DNA of 64,000 bases from Membranipora membranacea. Lineage: Eukaryota > Bryozoa > Gymnolaemata > Cheilostomatida > Membraniporidae. Shown here in pieces: positions 13,127 to 23,800 of the stretch. The translations under genes and the position numbers were made by a program. The notes beneath the pieces are model-generated. The model was not told the origin of the DNA. It searched no databases and saw nothing but the letters and a program-made list of their open reading frames with translations. Within the stretch, counting starts at the first letter, position 1; every line of letters starts with the position of its first letter. The DNA lies in NCBI GenBank assembly GCA_914767715.1, contig OU612069.1:4278001-4342000 (forward strand), in the 5' to 3' direction.

Positions 13127-13902
13127 CTCTACATCAGCTGTGGGCAACCTACGGCCTTTTTGCCAGTGCGGCCTAATTGGTAATATTTTGCGGCCTAATT
13201 GTGGCCTTTTGCCTATAAAAGTTGGTACGCATTAATTTTATTTCCCGTTTTGTTATGTGGATACCAAGTTTACGTAGCGCTCTGATAGCACAATATTCAT
13301 TTAAAAAAATGGTGGCCATTCTGTACTATGCATGTAGCTTTGCTTCCCAAGCTATTCTACACAAAAATATTTTCAAGTGCTTTATTTTCAAATTAAACCA
13401 GAACAGTGGCCTCTGGATGTTGAAATCACAAAGTTGTATAATACTATATTAATTATTATTTTGCAAAACTGTCATTTTGAACAAGAAAGGCAAAATTGTA
13501 TCAACGTGTTACAAGAGTGATGCTGCATTTTGGCTAAAAATTTCCAGATTCGTACCTCTTATTTCACAAAAAATTCTCCTTGCGGGAGGGCGCTACAGCA
13601 CCCACCCTGCCCTATGCCATACACATGACACACAGGGGTATGATCATGTATACACAACCAAATCAAATCATGAGAAATATGACACCATAAAACATCAGAA
13701 GATTCGATAAACCAGTAATTTTGTTAAGATGATATTTCTTGCAAAATAATATTATTACAGTTTATAATTTATACAAAAGAATTGCCAAAAATTGTTACGC
13801 CTGTTCCAAATCCAAGCTTGTAAGATATGTTGCGGCCTTTTGAGTTGAGACTTCGTAAAATGTGGCCTTTTTCATAAAAGGTTGCCCACCCATGCTCTAC
13901 AT
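13127..13902. mobile_element. Non-autonomous hAT transposon with exact 8-bp target duplication
   Basis: The element spans 13135-13894 (760 bp). Its ends are CAGCTGTGGGCAACC and the reverse complement of CATGGGTGGGCAACC, a typical hAT-type terminal inverted repeat. Identical 8-base direct repeats, CTCTACAT, flank it at 13127-13134 and 13895-13902, the duplication size made by hAT transposases. Subterminal GCGGCC/GGCCTTTT motifs recur at both ends. Internal frames at 13222-13452 and 13477-13710 show no transposase motif, so a transposase in trans was needed. The exact duplication suggests a fairly young insertion. Confidence 0.92.
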
Positions 13903-14547
13903 TATAACAGGAATAATCAAAGACCCATAGCAGAGCTTATTAATATTTATACTCATACGGACCAATACAATCTTGATTCAACTGCTTTCATCGGAGTGGC
14001 ATTATCACACAACATGGATGGCCAAAGGCTCTGCCAACCTCAATAACCATTATTGGCACTGAATTTTACATAATGTAGGAGACCAAAGATCAGATTGCAA
14101 GTTAGTTAGTTAGTTTTTTATGAGCCAGCACCATACTGACTCTCGTGATCTGACTGGGCATGTAGATCAATGATAAACTATGCTATAATTACCACAAAGC
14201 AAGTGTCGTAAAGCTAAGTATGCATCATGCGTGACTTGTATTTGCGCATGTGCAAGAACAATGAGTTTAGTTTGGGTTCTGATTGCAACTTTGGAAAGGG
14301 GAAATGGGATATCCCCTGCATAAACTGTCAATCAAAATCAGCTAATAATGACAAGAGAGGATAACTATTAATAACAGATCCGCACGCTTTGGGGAGGATG
14401 TCACCAGAGCAGGTAGCCAATCAGATGGCTTCGGAATTCCGAGGCTCAATTTTGCAGAGATCAGCTCATGCCCAGAGCTGAGCATGCGCAGAATGAGCCA
14501 GCACTGCAGCGTCGTCATCCAATATAGCAAATACATCCTCATTCTCA
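13903..14547. other. Intergenic spacer, nothing assigned
   Basis: No exon, RNA gene or element boundary was recognised. A GTTA run lies near 14101-14115. Confidence 0.4.
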
Positions 14548-15276
14548 CGTGAAACTACACTGACGTCCATAGCATGAGCAACTGTCAGAACTCAGGCTAA
14601 TCTCACAAACAGCCTAAACTACACTGATGCCCATAGCATGAGCAACTGCCAGAACTCAGGCTAATCTCACAAACTGCCTATACTACACTGACACCCATAT
14701 CATACCGCCAGAAGAAATCGGGCTCATAAACTGCCTAAACTACTCGGACACCAATACCATACGCTACTCTCAGAACTCAGGCTAATCTCACAAACAGCCT
14801 AAATTACACTGACGTCCATAGCATGAGCAACTGTCAGAACTCTGGCCAATCTCACAAACAGCCTAAACTACACTGACGCCCATAGCATGAGCAACTGCCA
14901 GAATTCAGGCTAATCTCACAAACTGCCTAAACTACACTGACACCCATATCATACCGCCAGAAAAAATCGGGCTCACAACCTGCCTAAACTACACGAACAC
15001 CCATATCATACCGTCAGAAGAAATCGGCTCATTAACTGCCTAAACTACACCGACGCCCATGGCATAGGCTATTCTCAGAACTCAGGCTAATCTCACAAAC
15101 GGCCTAAACTACACTGATGCCCAAGGCATAAGCTACTGTCAGATCTCAGGCCAATCTCACAAACAGGCTAATCTCACAAACTGCCTAAACTACCCTGACG
15201 CCCATAGCATAGGCTACTCTCAGAACTCAGGCTAATCTCACACACTGCTTTAACAACACTGACCCCCATATCATAA
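14548..15276. repeat. Minisatellite built from two alternating units
   Basis: About eleven to twelve diverged tandem units share the opening GCCTAAACTACACTGA. A 64-base unit continues through CATAGCATGAGCAACTG and CAGGCTAATCTCACAAAC. A 57-base unit instead reads CATATCATACCGCCAGAA and ATCGGGCTCA. The short unit appears at about 14676, 14925 and 14982, interspersed among long units, giving a loose higher-order pattern. One unit near 15121 carries an internal duplication of GGCTAATCTCACAAAC. Confidence 0.9.
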
Positions 15277-16918
15277 GGTGAGATATCTGATCAGTGACAC
15301 ATTCTTAGTCACTGTGACGAACAATATCATATTTCTCTGCTGTGAAAATGCAGGCATTATCATGGGCCCCACGGACTTACATGTCTTTACTTTGCCAATG
15401 TCCACTATCAACCACCCAAGAAACACCAAACAGGAAAAGACACAAAAAAATTATTTTGACAACCGACCTTGAAATATCTCACAATATCTCTCCCCTCCTT
15501 CCTCTTTCATTTGCTTCAGGTATGAAGTTTCTAGCACAAACAGAGCTGACTTTATGGACCAGAGAAAAAAGATGCTTTCTTGCATCTAGATGCCAGATCA
15601 TGTGACATGTCATAGCAATCGAGGACGATTGCAACCAAGGGAGTGCAGATGTCACATCTGCAGAGCAAACAGGAGAATTTTCTATATCATCATCAGTACA
15701 CTCAAACTCAACTTGAGGACACGCTAGTAACAGACAGGACATTTAACCTCGATCAAAGTTAACTGAATCAAAGTGAACATCGATCAAAGGCAACTGAATT
15801 AAATCAAAGCACTAATTTTAATATCTGTACCCACTCTTGGGACCGATCAACCCACTCTTGGGGCAGATGTATTTTGTTGTTTTTCTTGTGTTTGTTTACT
15901 GATGAGTGTCAGCAGTGTTTTAATGGGTTTGAAACCATGCTATATAAGAACATGGTTCACAAATGGAAAGGCCTCTTCGTTTGCAACTTCATTTGGAGGC
16001 AGGTCAGTTTTTAAACATGGAAGTTTTACAGTTTTTATCATAATATTATTCTCATTTTACATTAGTTATATTTATAGGGAAATAGAACTTGCCTTATTTT
16101 TGATAATGGCACAGTATAACACTTGGTTGGATTATTTGTATCATCAATTAATTTAGTTAAATGAATTAAAGTGAGCATGCATGGCATCATCAACTAGAGA
16201 GAATAACTTGTTGAAATCAGACATGTACTGTTAAGTTGAATAAATTGCGCTTGATTCTAAACTTGAACGAACTAAAAGACACGCTCTTAAGTCAAGTGTT
16301 TAATCGCGACATCAAATGAGATCACATCTAAATAAGTCAGTGTCGCATAGTGAGAATCATCATGCCAAGCTCATGAGCACAGATCTCAGTAGCGGAGAGT
16401 TAATGCGGTGACTCCATAACCCGGAATCCCACAGCTTCTACAAAATTCACAAAACCTGAGTAGGCTGAAATGGCTGCATGAGTATTGACATCCCCACGTG
16501 ATTATTGTACTTATATTTTATTTCACTAAATGAGTTAGTGTGAGAGAGTTCAAGGTGGGTTGTAAAAAAATTCTTTTTGTGTCTTACCCTGTTTGGTGTT
16601 TTTGAGTGGTTGATAGTGGACATTGGCAAAGTAAAGACATGTAAGTCCCAGGGGCCCATGGCTATTATCCATTAATGCATATGAGTTACATCGTGTGAAT
16701 AAACTTGGTCATATTTGAATAATCTAATCCATCGAGCCCAAAACACATATCATATCCTTGTTCATCATTTATTGCATTGTTGTTATCGCCCTCCTCGCAT
16801 TCTCTCATAATAAGTTTATCAACAGGTTGAGCGTATGTAGTGCATTGCACTAACTTGTGCGCAGCAGGCCAAAGCGAAGCGTTGATCGTTGATTTCTCTT
16901 GGTAATCTCAGTCTAAGC
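15277..16918. other. Intergenic spacer with a pair of inverted ~105-bp copies
   Basis: Segments 15362-15468 and 16556-16662 are reverse complements with ~85-90% identity by eye (shared core TTACATGTCTTTACTTTGCC), about 1.1 kb apart. They may be ends of a decayed DNA transposon or two opposed copies of one short repeat. No gene was recognised between them. Confidence 0.5.
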
Positions 16919-17950
16919 ATGGACGCCGTTTTTCAAAGGTTCCTAGGCAGTATGTCTAACTCGGACATTTCAGCCTTAAAATCCAAATGTAGGTTTAGAG
17001 GCATTGATTTTAATGGTGACAAGAGCACCTTCTTATCTCGGCTACAGCAGTTACTTGAAAAGGAGTCTTTCGCACCGGTGCCATCTCAGAGTCAGCAAAA
17101 CCAAACTCTGGCAGCAACTGACTACACATACATGTCTGTAGCTGCGGAGCACATGTCAGGATACGCTGATTAGATACAGCCTGAACAATATAACGGAAGC
17201 CTATCAACAGGACAGCACTCACTATTAGATGGAGACCAGCCAAGATATCAACATTCAGGAATACAATGTATCAACACCCAGCACAAGTCAGCTTAGCAGA
17301 AGCAGAATCTCTAGAAGGCTCTATTCTTTAATATGATAACTAGACAGATACAAAAGCTCTCCAGATTATCTAGCATTAGCTCATTATGATGAGGTTCACA
17401 ATTTACTCAACTTCTCTAGGTTATCAAACCACATCAAGTACTAGGCACACCATCACTAACACCACGGCAACTAGACCATCAGATTTGCAGGCGACAGTTA
17501 ATTGATCACCAGGAGTGTAACACCAGCCCCTCGATCTCCAGGTTTGCAAGCATCATCTCCACTACAAAGTCATCACTTAAAGGGATAATACACTTCTGAT
17601 CTCTGTTTTGCAGCCAATGGAGCACAGAAAAATGTATGCAAAACTACAATTTAGAATGCACATTTGAGCAGAACAAGGGGTTTTGAATTACAAATAAGGA
17701 GTTTATGTATGTACATACATTTTTCTGTGCTCCATTGGCTGCCAAACAGAGATCAGAAGTGTATTTCCCTTTAACTATGCGTTCTTCTACAGGTTTGAAT
17801 TAATCAGCCAGCAACAGGTCATCCTGTACCAGCACAAAGACTCGAATTATTATAAAAAAAACTCTGCAGCGTCAGCTAACATACAACCTGATACCCTACT
17901 ATCAGCAACCTCACCAGTACGATCCTACAGCCAAATACTATTACAAGGCG
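16919..17950 (+). pseudogene. Decayed SAP-domain gene fragment
   Basis: An ATG at 16919 opens 84 codons to a TAG at 17171. Residues ~12-48 fit a SAP domain, the helix-extended-helix DNA-binding motif: SDISALK..CRFRGID.NGDKSTFLSRL matches the family pattern of Leu-rich helix, RG, G.K, L..RL. A Gln-rich tail follows. The same frame continues coding-like past the stop (Q/Y/S-rich) until further stops near 17306. Scattered coding-like pieces continue to ~17950 (for example PYYQQPHQYDP). The MITE at 17577-17774 interrupts this tail. SAP proteins usually bind scaffold-attachment DNA or RNA-processing complexes. The lack of introns would suit a retrocopy. An intact short SAP protein of 84 residues cannot be excluded. 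Confidence 0.5.
17577..17774. mobile_element. MITE with ~60-bp inverted repeats and TTAA duplication
   Basis: The element 17581-17770 (190 bp) has near-perfect ~60-base terminal inverted repeats, AGGGATAATACACTTCTGAT against AGGGAAATACACTTCTGAT, both running on to CCATTGGAGCACAGAAAAA. TTAA flanks both ends (17577-17580 and 17771-17774), the target duplication typical of piggyBac-type transposases. It carries no ORF. High arm identity suggests recent activity or insertion. Confidence 0.85.
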
Positions 17951-19296
17951 TACAAATTAAGGAAATTCATATCACATATACCCAATGTGCATCTGTCATA
18001 TTGTTTATCCGATGAGTGAGAGTCGAAAATAGAGTCTCTGACTCCTTGGCTTACCTGATGTTTAAAAATTAATTTGCATCATGTGGGTCTATGTTAGACA
18101 ATGATATGACATAACTCATTTCAAAAATCCAGATTACTGAAAGTGTAGTATGACTTGTGTCTTAGCACTAATTGGCTACGCTAAGATGTATAGCTTCGAG
18201 GTTGGATGATAAGTGAAAGTTGGAAAGGTGCCCTTGCTCAATTATCAAATGAATTTATGGCCAATCACAGGAAGGTATGTGTGCAGGACAAATTGCCATT
18301 GCAACAGATACCTAAAGATAATGTGCCCGCTTTTCTCCCACTGGACCAAACCGCAGGCGGTATAACAATCATTGAGGTGTCTTCTCTGTGATATATACTC
18401 TGTGATTTAAAATACCAAAAAAAATCATGCTGATATAATTAGTCTTTAAAAGAACAGTTGAGTCACAGTCACACCTGGCACATGAGCAGCCCCTGAACGG
18501 TAATCACTAAGGGGTTGATTTTATGAAAGACCACATCGGGAACAACACTCTGCTCCCTTACATGCTAGTTATTTCTCATATAATTTTTTCGTTTGTTGGA
18601 ATATAAGGAGTATGTCAAAGATAAATCAGGTAGGCCTAAAGTTAAATCTAGTAAGAATTCCATTTCTGTGCCATACATCTTTTGGGGTGGCAAACCATTT
18701 CCAGCTTTAGATGACAAGGCTAAACACTGGCTTTCTTTGACCCTCTCATGATAGTATAGATGGGTAGTATAGAGGAGAGAAGGTAGTTAATAGAGAGCTG
18801 ACATTTAAACCTTGGAATGAGTGAGAGTTAGTTTTTGTGCTTGTCTAGCCAAACTGCTTGTGACATGTTCCAAAAGCTCAAGTTTCTGTTTTCTCCTAAT
18901 GTGATGCAAATTGGAGATTAGCTTCTAACACTAACAATCATTGTACTATGACAGGCACTGACGATGTTTACCCACCATTCAAACACCCTTGCAGCAAAAT
19001 GTCATTATCATTTGGAGTTGTGGATCCCCGTACACTTTGCGCATGCATGTGCATCAATCAGTTCAGGTTGGTTACCTTTGCGACTGAACTAATTCGAATG
19101 TGCTTGAGTTATCAAACTAAAAGGCCATCCCACCCGTACTGGGAAAAAATTAGCTTTTTATGGGCAAAATGAAAATAGGTCATTCGGGCCAGTTTGTGGC
19201 ACTGTAGCTACATTGCAGAGAGACTCGTATCACAGAGTTGATCTGAAAGAAGTGCGGACAGACAGGTTATGACTTGTTCTAATTATCTTGTTTATT
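17951..19296. other. Spacer without a supported gene
   Basis: Short frames at 18206-18391 and 18948-19172 have no splice context or recognisable domain. No element was recognised. Confidence 0.4.
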
Positions 19297-19471
19297 AGAT
19301 ATAACAGGGCTGAGATCTATGGCATATAGTCATGTTTCTGGAGTAGATAATTTACCTGATATGATGGGTCTGTATACCACTCATCTAATGAAGACTTTAA
19401 CGAATCAGTACAGACTATCACCACACATCAAACTGGATATACAGATGAGCAACAGGAATCGGAATATCAAG
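19297..19471 (+). pseudogene. Relic exon resembling exons of the downstream tyrosine-rich gene
   Basis: Between an acceptor (TTATTAG) and a GT at 19472 the sequence is open in two frames. One frame reads YDGSVYHSSNEDF, closely resembling AYDGSFYEDD (exon 20836-20901) and NSVYHSSNGDM (exon 22912-23073). A TGA precedes that segment in the same frame, so as it stands it cannot be spliced in from the acceptor. It looks like a duplicated and then frameshifted exon of the gene at 20836-28621. The alternative frame (DITGLRSMAY) has no similarity to that gene. Confidence 0.4.
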
Positions 19472-19757
19472 GTTTGTGATTGTTGCGGCTTTGAATAGTG
19501 TTCCATGTTCCCTGCATTGGTGGTGGACATTTTACAGTTCAGAGATATGTAACTTGCATCATATTCGAACAGAAAGTGGATCTGATATTCATATGCAGTA
19601 TCAAGTTCAATAATCATACATGACATCGTCGGGTTGGGAATCGGAATATCAAGGTGAATGATTGTAACAGTTATATCCATAGTACACGGGTTCTAAGGGT
19701 CTGTTTAATTGTCCCCCTGCATTGGATGTGTCGGAATATCAAGGTGAGTGATTGTAG
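19455..19757 (+). repeat. Repeated exon-end/donor motif
   Basis: The string TCGGAATATCAAGGT recurs at about 19458, 19638 and 19733, each followed by related sequence (GTGAGTGATTGTAGC-like). Downstream stretches with TATATC.ATAGTAC also recur near 19672 and 20032. This is diverged tandem duplication of an exon end plus donor region. The SINE later inserted into the third copy. Confidence 0.5.
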
Positions 19758-20025
19758 CTGATAGTTGATTAATATTGCAAGGTAAAGTCACTCACCACAT
19801 TTCGAAGAATGAGCAGTGAAATAGTGGGCGCCTTAGGGGCTAGGCCGTGATGTCTGCGCCATTTTGCTCTCAGTTTGTAGGGAGGTCGGAGCACACCTGG
19901 GGGTCCAACAAGTCCCAGTTGTCAGTGGACTGCAGTGGGACTCGAAACCCACGACCTTCAACATTACGTGTTGAAGGGACAGCGCTCTAACAAACTGAGC
20001 CACCTCCTACTCCTTGTGATTGTAG
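19748..20025 (-). mobile_element. tRNA-derived SINE with 10-bp target duplication
   Basis: Read on the minus strand, the element (19758-20015) begins with a tRNA-like head. It has a Pol III A box (TGGCTCAGTTTGTTAGAGC) and, 30-odd bases on, a B box (GGTTTCGAGTCCC, one base longer than consensus), followed by a tRNA-unrelated body. Identical GTGATTGTAG repeats flank it at 19748-19757 and 20016-20025. The anticodon-arm region CCTTCAAC.....GTTGAAGG is an unusually long perfect stem. It is not a functional tRNA gene. Confidence 0.88.
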
Positions 20026-20835
20026 CGGTTATATCAATAGTACCGTGAGTTCTCAGTGTCTGCTATAGCTGTCTCCCTGTATTGGAGGCAGAAGTATGTA
20101 ACTTGTTGTCATTCTGCCCGGGGATTTAGATAGAACTCTTTGTTCCACCCACTATATTATTGGAACGCAAGGCGAATCTGGACATCACTTTGCAGTCTCC
20201 ATTTCAGTATACATACAAGACATCCAGGTTTTTCGACCTGGCCATTGCCAGGGGTCCCATAGTGGGATGGGAGTAGACCTTCAAGCATGCAGTTGCGAAG
20301 AAACAGCTCCTGTCCAGAAGGTGTTACTGCTCAAACATCCCATCTTCGTTTTGTTGAAAGTCATCCTACCCCCAGGAGATATAAATATAACAAACGCACT
20401 GTGACTGGTCTTTCAATGCTGCACTTCAACAGTATATGACCATTATATCAGCAAAAAATGAGATTCTTTTCACATAAACTAGTTGTTTAGAGTTTAGACA
20501 AAGGAATATGTACCTGGCAATGATTATGTTGAGAGACCATCTGACACCATGTTTTAGAATATCAACAGCATGCAAACTTGACAATTGATGCGATTCATAC
20601 CATGTGGAAGAACCATTTGATGGCATTGTCAAACCATTGTTTTCATTAGATTGAGATAGATATTTTATTGCCTTGATTTTATTTTTGTTGTATTATCTTG
20701 ATTTTGGTGTTTTTCGCACATCAGGGAGAGCATCTTTCGATGATGGTAGCTGCAAATAGTAATGTATATATGTATATTAAAAGTGAAGTGACCCCTGAAA
20801 AACATTCATTGATAAGTTTTTCATGTATTTTTTAG
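20026..20835 (+). other. Intronic or 5' flanking sequence of the tyrosine-rich gene
   Basis: A possible 21-base microexon lies at 20725-20745 (acceptor CATCAG, donor GTAGCT). Its phase-1 to phase-1 reading, RASFDD, would join exon 20836. It is too short to call firmly. No promoter motif was recognised. Confidence 0.25.
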
Positions 20836-23800
20836 ATTCTTTAGAGGGGTCACCAGCATATGATGGCAGCTTTTACGAGGATGATATCCACCAAGCCATG
20901 GGTAGGCTAAAATATACATGTAAAAGTCCATATTTGCTGGATAAGCTAACGGGGCACAATACAAATGAGACTCAACATCTTACCAACAGGTAATTATTGC
21001 AATGTCACCATCTTTCTGTCACTCTTGGTTTGGTTTGGTTTCTATTTTATCGAACAAGTTAAAATATAAGAAACTCAAAATATTACGTAAAGTGGTGTTG
21101 AGGCCTACATGCGCAATAGCTTTGACAATCTTGCAGCTAGTAGAGGCCCAAGGCCAAATTGTCGTAAAAGATGCGGCAATAGAATTCAATTATATTACGA
21201 TGAAGCAAGTTCCAACCTCAAAGCCAAGAGGTGACACTCTAGCCCTCGTCTGTATAATCAGGAGCAAACACTGTAAGTTTCTCTATGTCTCTCTGCGTTT
21301 CCTCAATTTTAAGTTATTTGTTCTGTCACTGCATGAAAAACATTCAAAAATATGATTGCAGATTGCCAATAAAAGTATATATATATATATAAGTCTCTAT
21401 CCACAATAATACCGCTTTATCCAGCTTGCTATCCAAATTCTCTTCCCGAATAAAATACAGGCTGTTAACTGTGAGGCCTGTTCAGATATAACAATAATAT
21501 GTTAATTTTTTGTTGATGCTCATGACTAAGACAAAACAGATTTCCAAAGACCATATATTTACCATTGTAGTCAATGATATTCATGGATTGGGAAAACATA
21601 TCTGACCCTGGACAAGCATATGGCAGTTTATGTATGAATGCTGGAAACAATTCCTCATCTCTGATTGGTCCCAAAGCTCCCTAATGCTACAGCTGACCCC
21701 TGGTACTTATTTGTCAAGTAGCTTGTCCGAGTTTTTAAAGGTCGTTTCTGGGACGTCAGTCAATGCATATCGTAAAAGCTGCCAAAATTTTAGCTAGCTC
21801 CAATTACTTATTTTCTTATATACTGATGTAATTTTCCCATAAATAGCCGTACTGTGTATTTTACCACTAATCCATGAATTCATATTAATGATTGTAGTAG
21901 CTGCGATGAAGCTCACTCTCAGAGCGTGGCGTACTCTCCGACAGCAGACATCACCCACGCTTCGACTATATACAACGATGTGACGCCGCAGTGTGTTCCC
22001 TACGGTAGATCTGATCCCGAGTCACATCATGAACCATCTCCTCATCCTTACAGACCTGCCATATACAGCTGTAATTCACCTCTAGTCCTCGAGGTATGTG
22101 GACCGTATCCCCGCACTGAACTTGTAATATTCTATTGCATGATTATCTCAAATCAGATCATGAATCAATCCATATGCCACTCAATTTTGGTGATTTTGGC
22201 TGGAAATCGGATAATAGAAGACCAGGGCATAAGAGGTACTTTGATCAAATTGACTCTAACTATCAAAGAAACAGATTCTTAAAGTGTGATTTTGAGATCA
22301 AGGTGAACACATCGTAAGCTGCAGCTTTTTTGCTCAGAAACTCAATTATTCAGATTACTTGAGATCAAAGTATAACATATCCATATGACTGCGCTAAACC
22401 AATTACTGCCATCTCATAGATTAAGTCAGCCTTGGTCTCGTGCCTTGTTCCTTTTATGTGTTTTTTAAAATAAACAACCCTCCACAATCCACTACCTGTC
22501 ATTGTTTTGCTGTTAAACATTCTAATGCTATTATTAGAATTTCTATGAAGGTGATGATGATGATATCGACAGGCGGACTCGTACCACAACAACTACAGGT
22601 AATAAATATAACACAAATACTACAGGTTATATTACCACAGCTGCAACATGATCCATTCAGCAGACAATTGTTACAGGTTATTTACATGCTATATACTTGA
22701 AATAAAAGTCATCTCATAATACTGAGTTGTCTGCTCAATGTCAAGGAGCAGACAACTTTATACTACCAAGTTGATGTTCACGTTGGAGTTTTTTTACTAC
22801 AGTATAAAATTTCCTTTATGAAAATCAAGGTGTGATTAATCTGCCTGCTATAAAGCTGACTTCTTATACGATGTTTGATTATATATAACCACTAACTAGA
22901 TAGCTTAGCAGACAGTCATACTGTGCAGGTATATAATGAGGAGACTGACTACGAGAATACTACAGATGAAGAGGAGGGGCAGGAGGGGGACAACTCAGTA
23001 TATCACTCATCTAATGGAGATATGCAGAGTACCTCCGCCTACTCTCATCACTCTGAGCCGACTACTGATGCAGGTAACGGTTAGATCAAGTATAGTTTAG
23101 TATATTATCAGATCTGATATTATCATGTGATAACAAAAATGGATCACAGGGTGCTCTAGGTAAAAACTGCACTAGAAATTTATCAGCTTACATAATAATA
23201 GTTGGCACGGTATGATGTAAAAAGATTAAAAAAGCTCCGAGGTCTCTTCTCAGTGCAATATCGCTTTAGTCTACAATTACTGACTGTCCAAGAAGATTTT
23301 GTGAGGAGTCATTAAAAATATTATATTGTGTAACGGGTGGGTAGGATCATTTAAAACTTTACTAAAGTATGACCTAATTTGCCTGTAATTTGGGTTCGGG
23401 CCTCACCAGTAGACTGGGAACAACTAGAATGCAGGCAAGTTGGATGAAAATTGATCTATTGAATAATATTATGAAACCTATATGTGCGAGCTTGGAAGGG
23501 AGAGGACAAACACAGGAGATTTGATGTTTGTACAATGTATATTATAGGTAGCAAGGGTGCATCCTGTTGGATAAAGGTTAAGGCTTGGGGTCTTTATTAA
23601 AATGCGAGTGAGCCTCCTAAAAACTCACTAGCAAATGTGACTGCTAGATTTCTTGGTCCAAAGACCTGGATACAAAGGATCAGGTTATCAGAAGCCAGTG
23701 AGGGGATCTTTTAAAGCTGCAGGCATGATAATACAGTAATTTGGTCAGTATTAACGTGTAGAGAGTTCTGAGTGTGCCGGAAATGGATGCATATCGCATA

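Noticed and set aside
14548-15276. Repeat-spacer array resembling CRISPR
   Set aside because: Units are contiguous diverged tandem copies with no unique spacers, in eukaryotic DNA.
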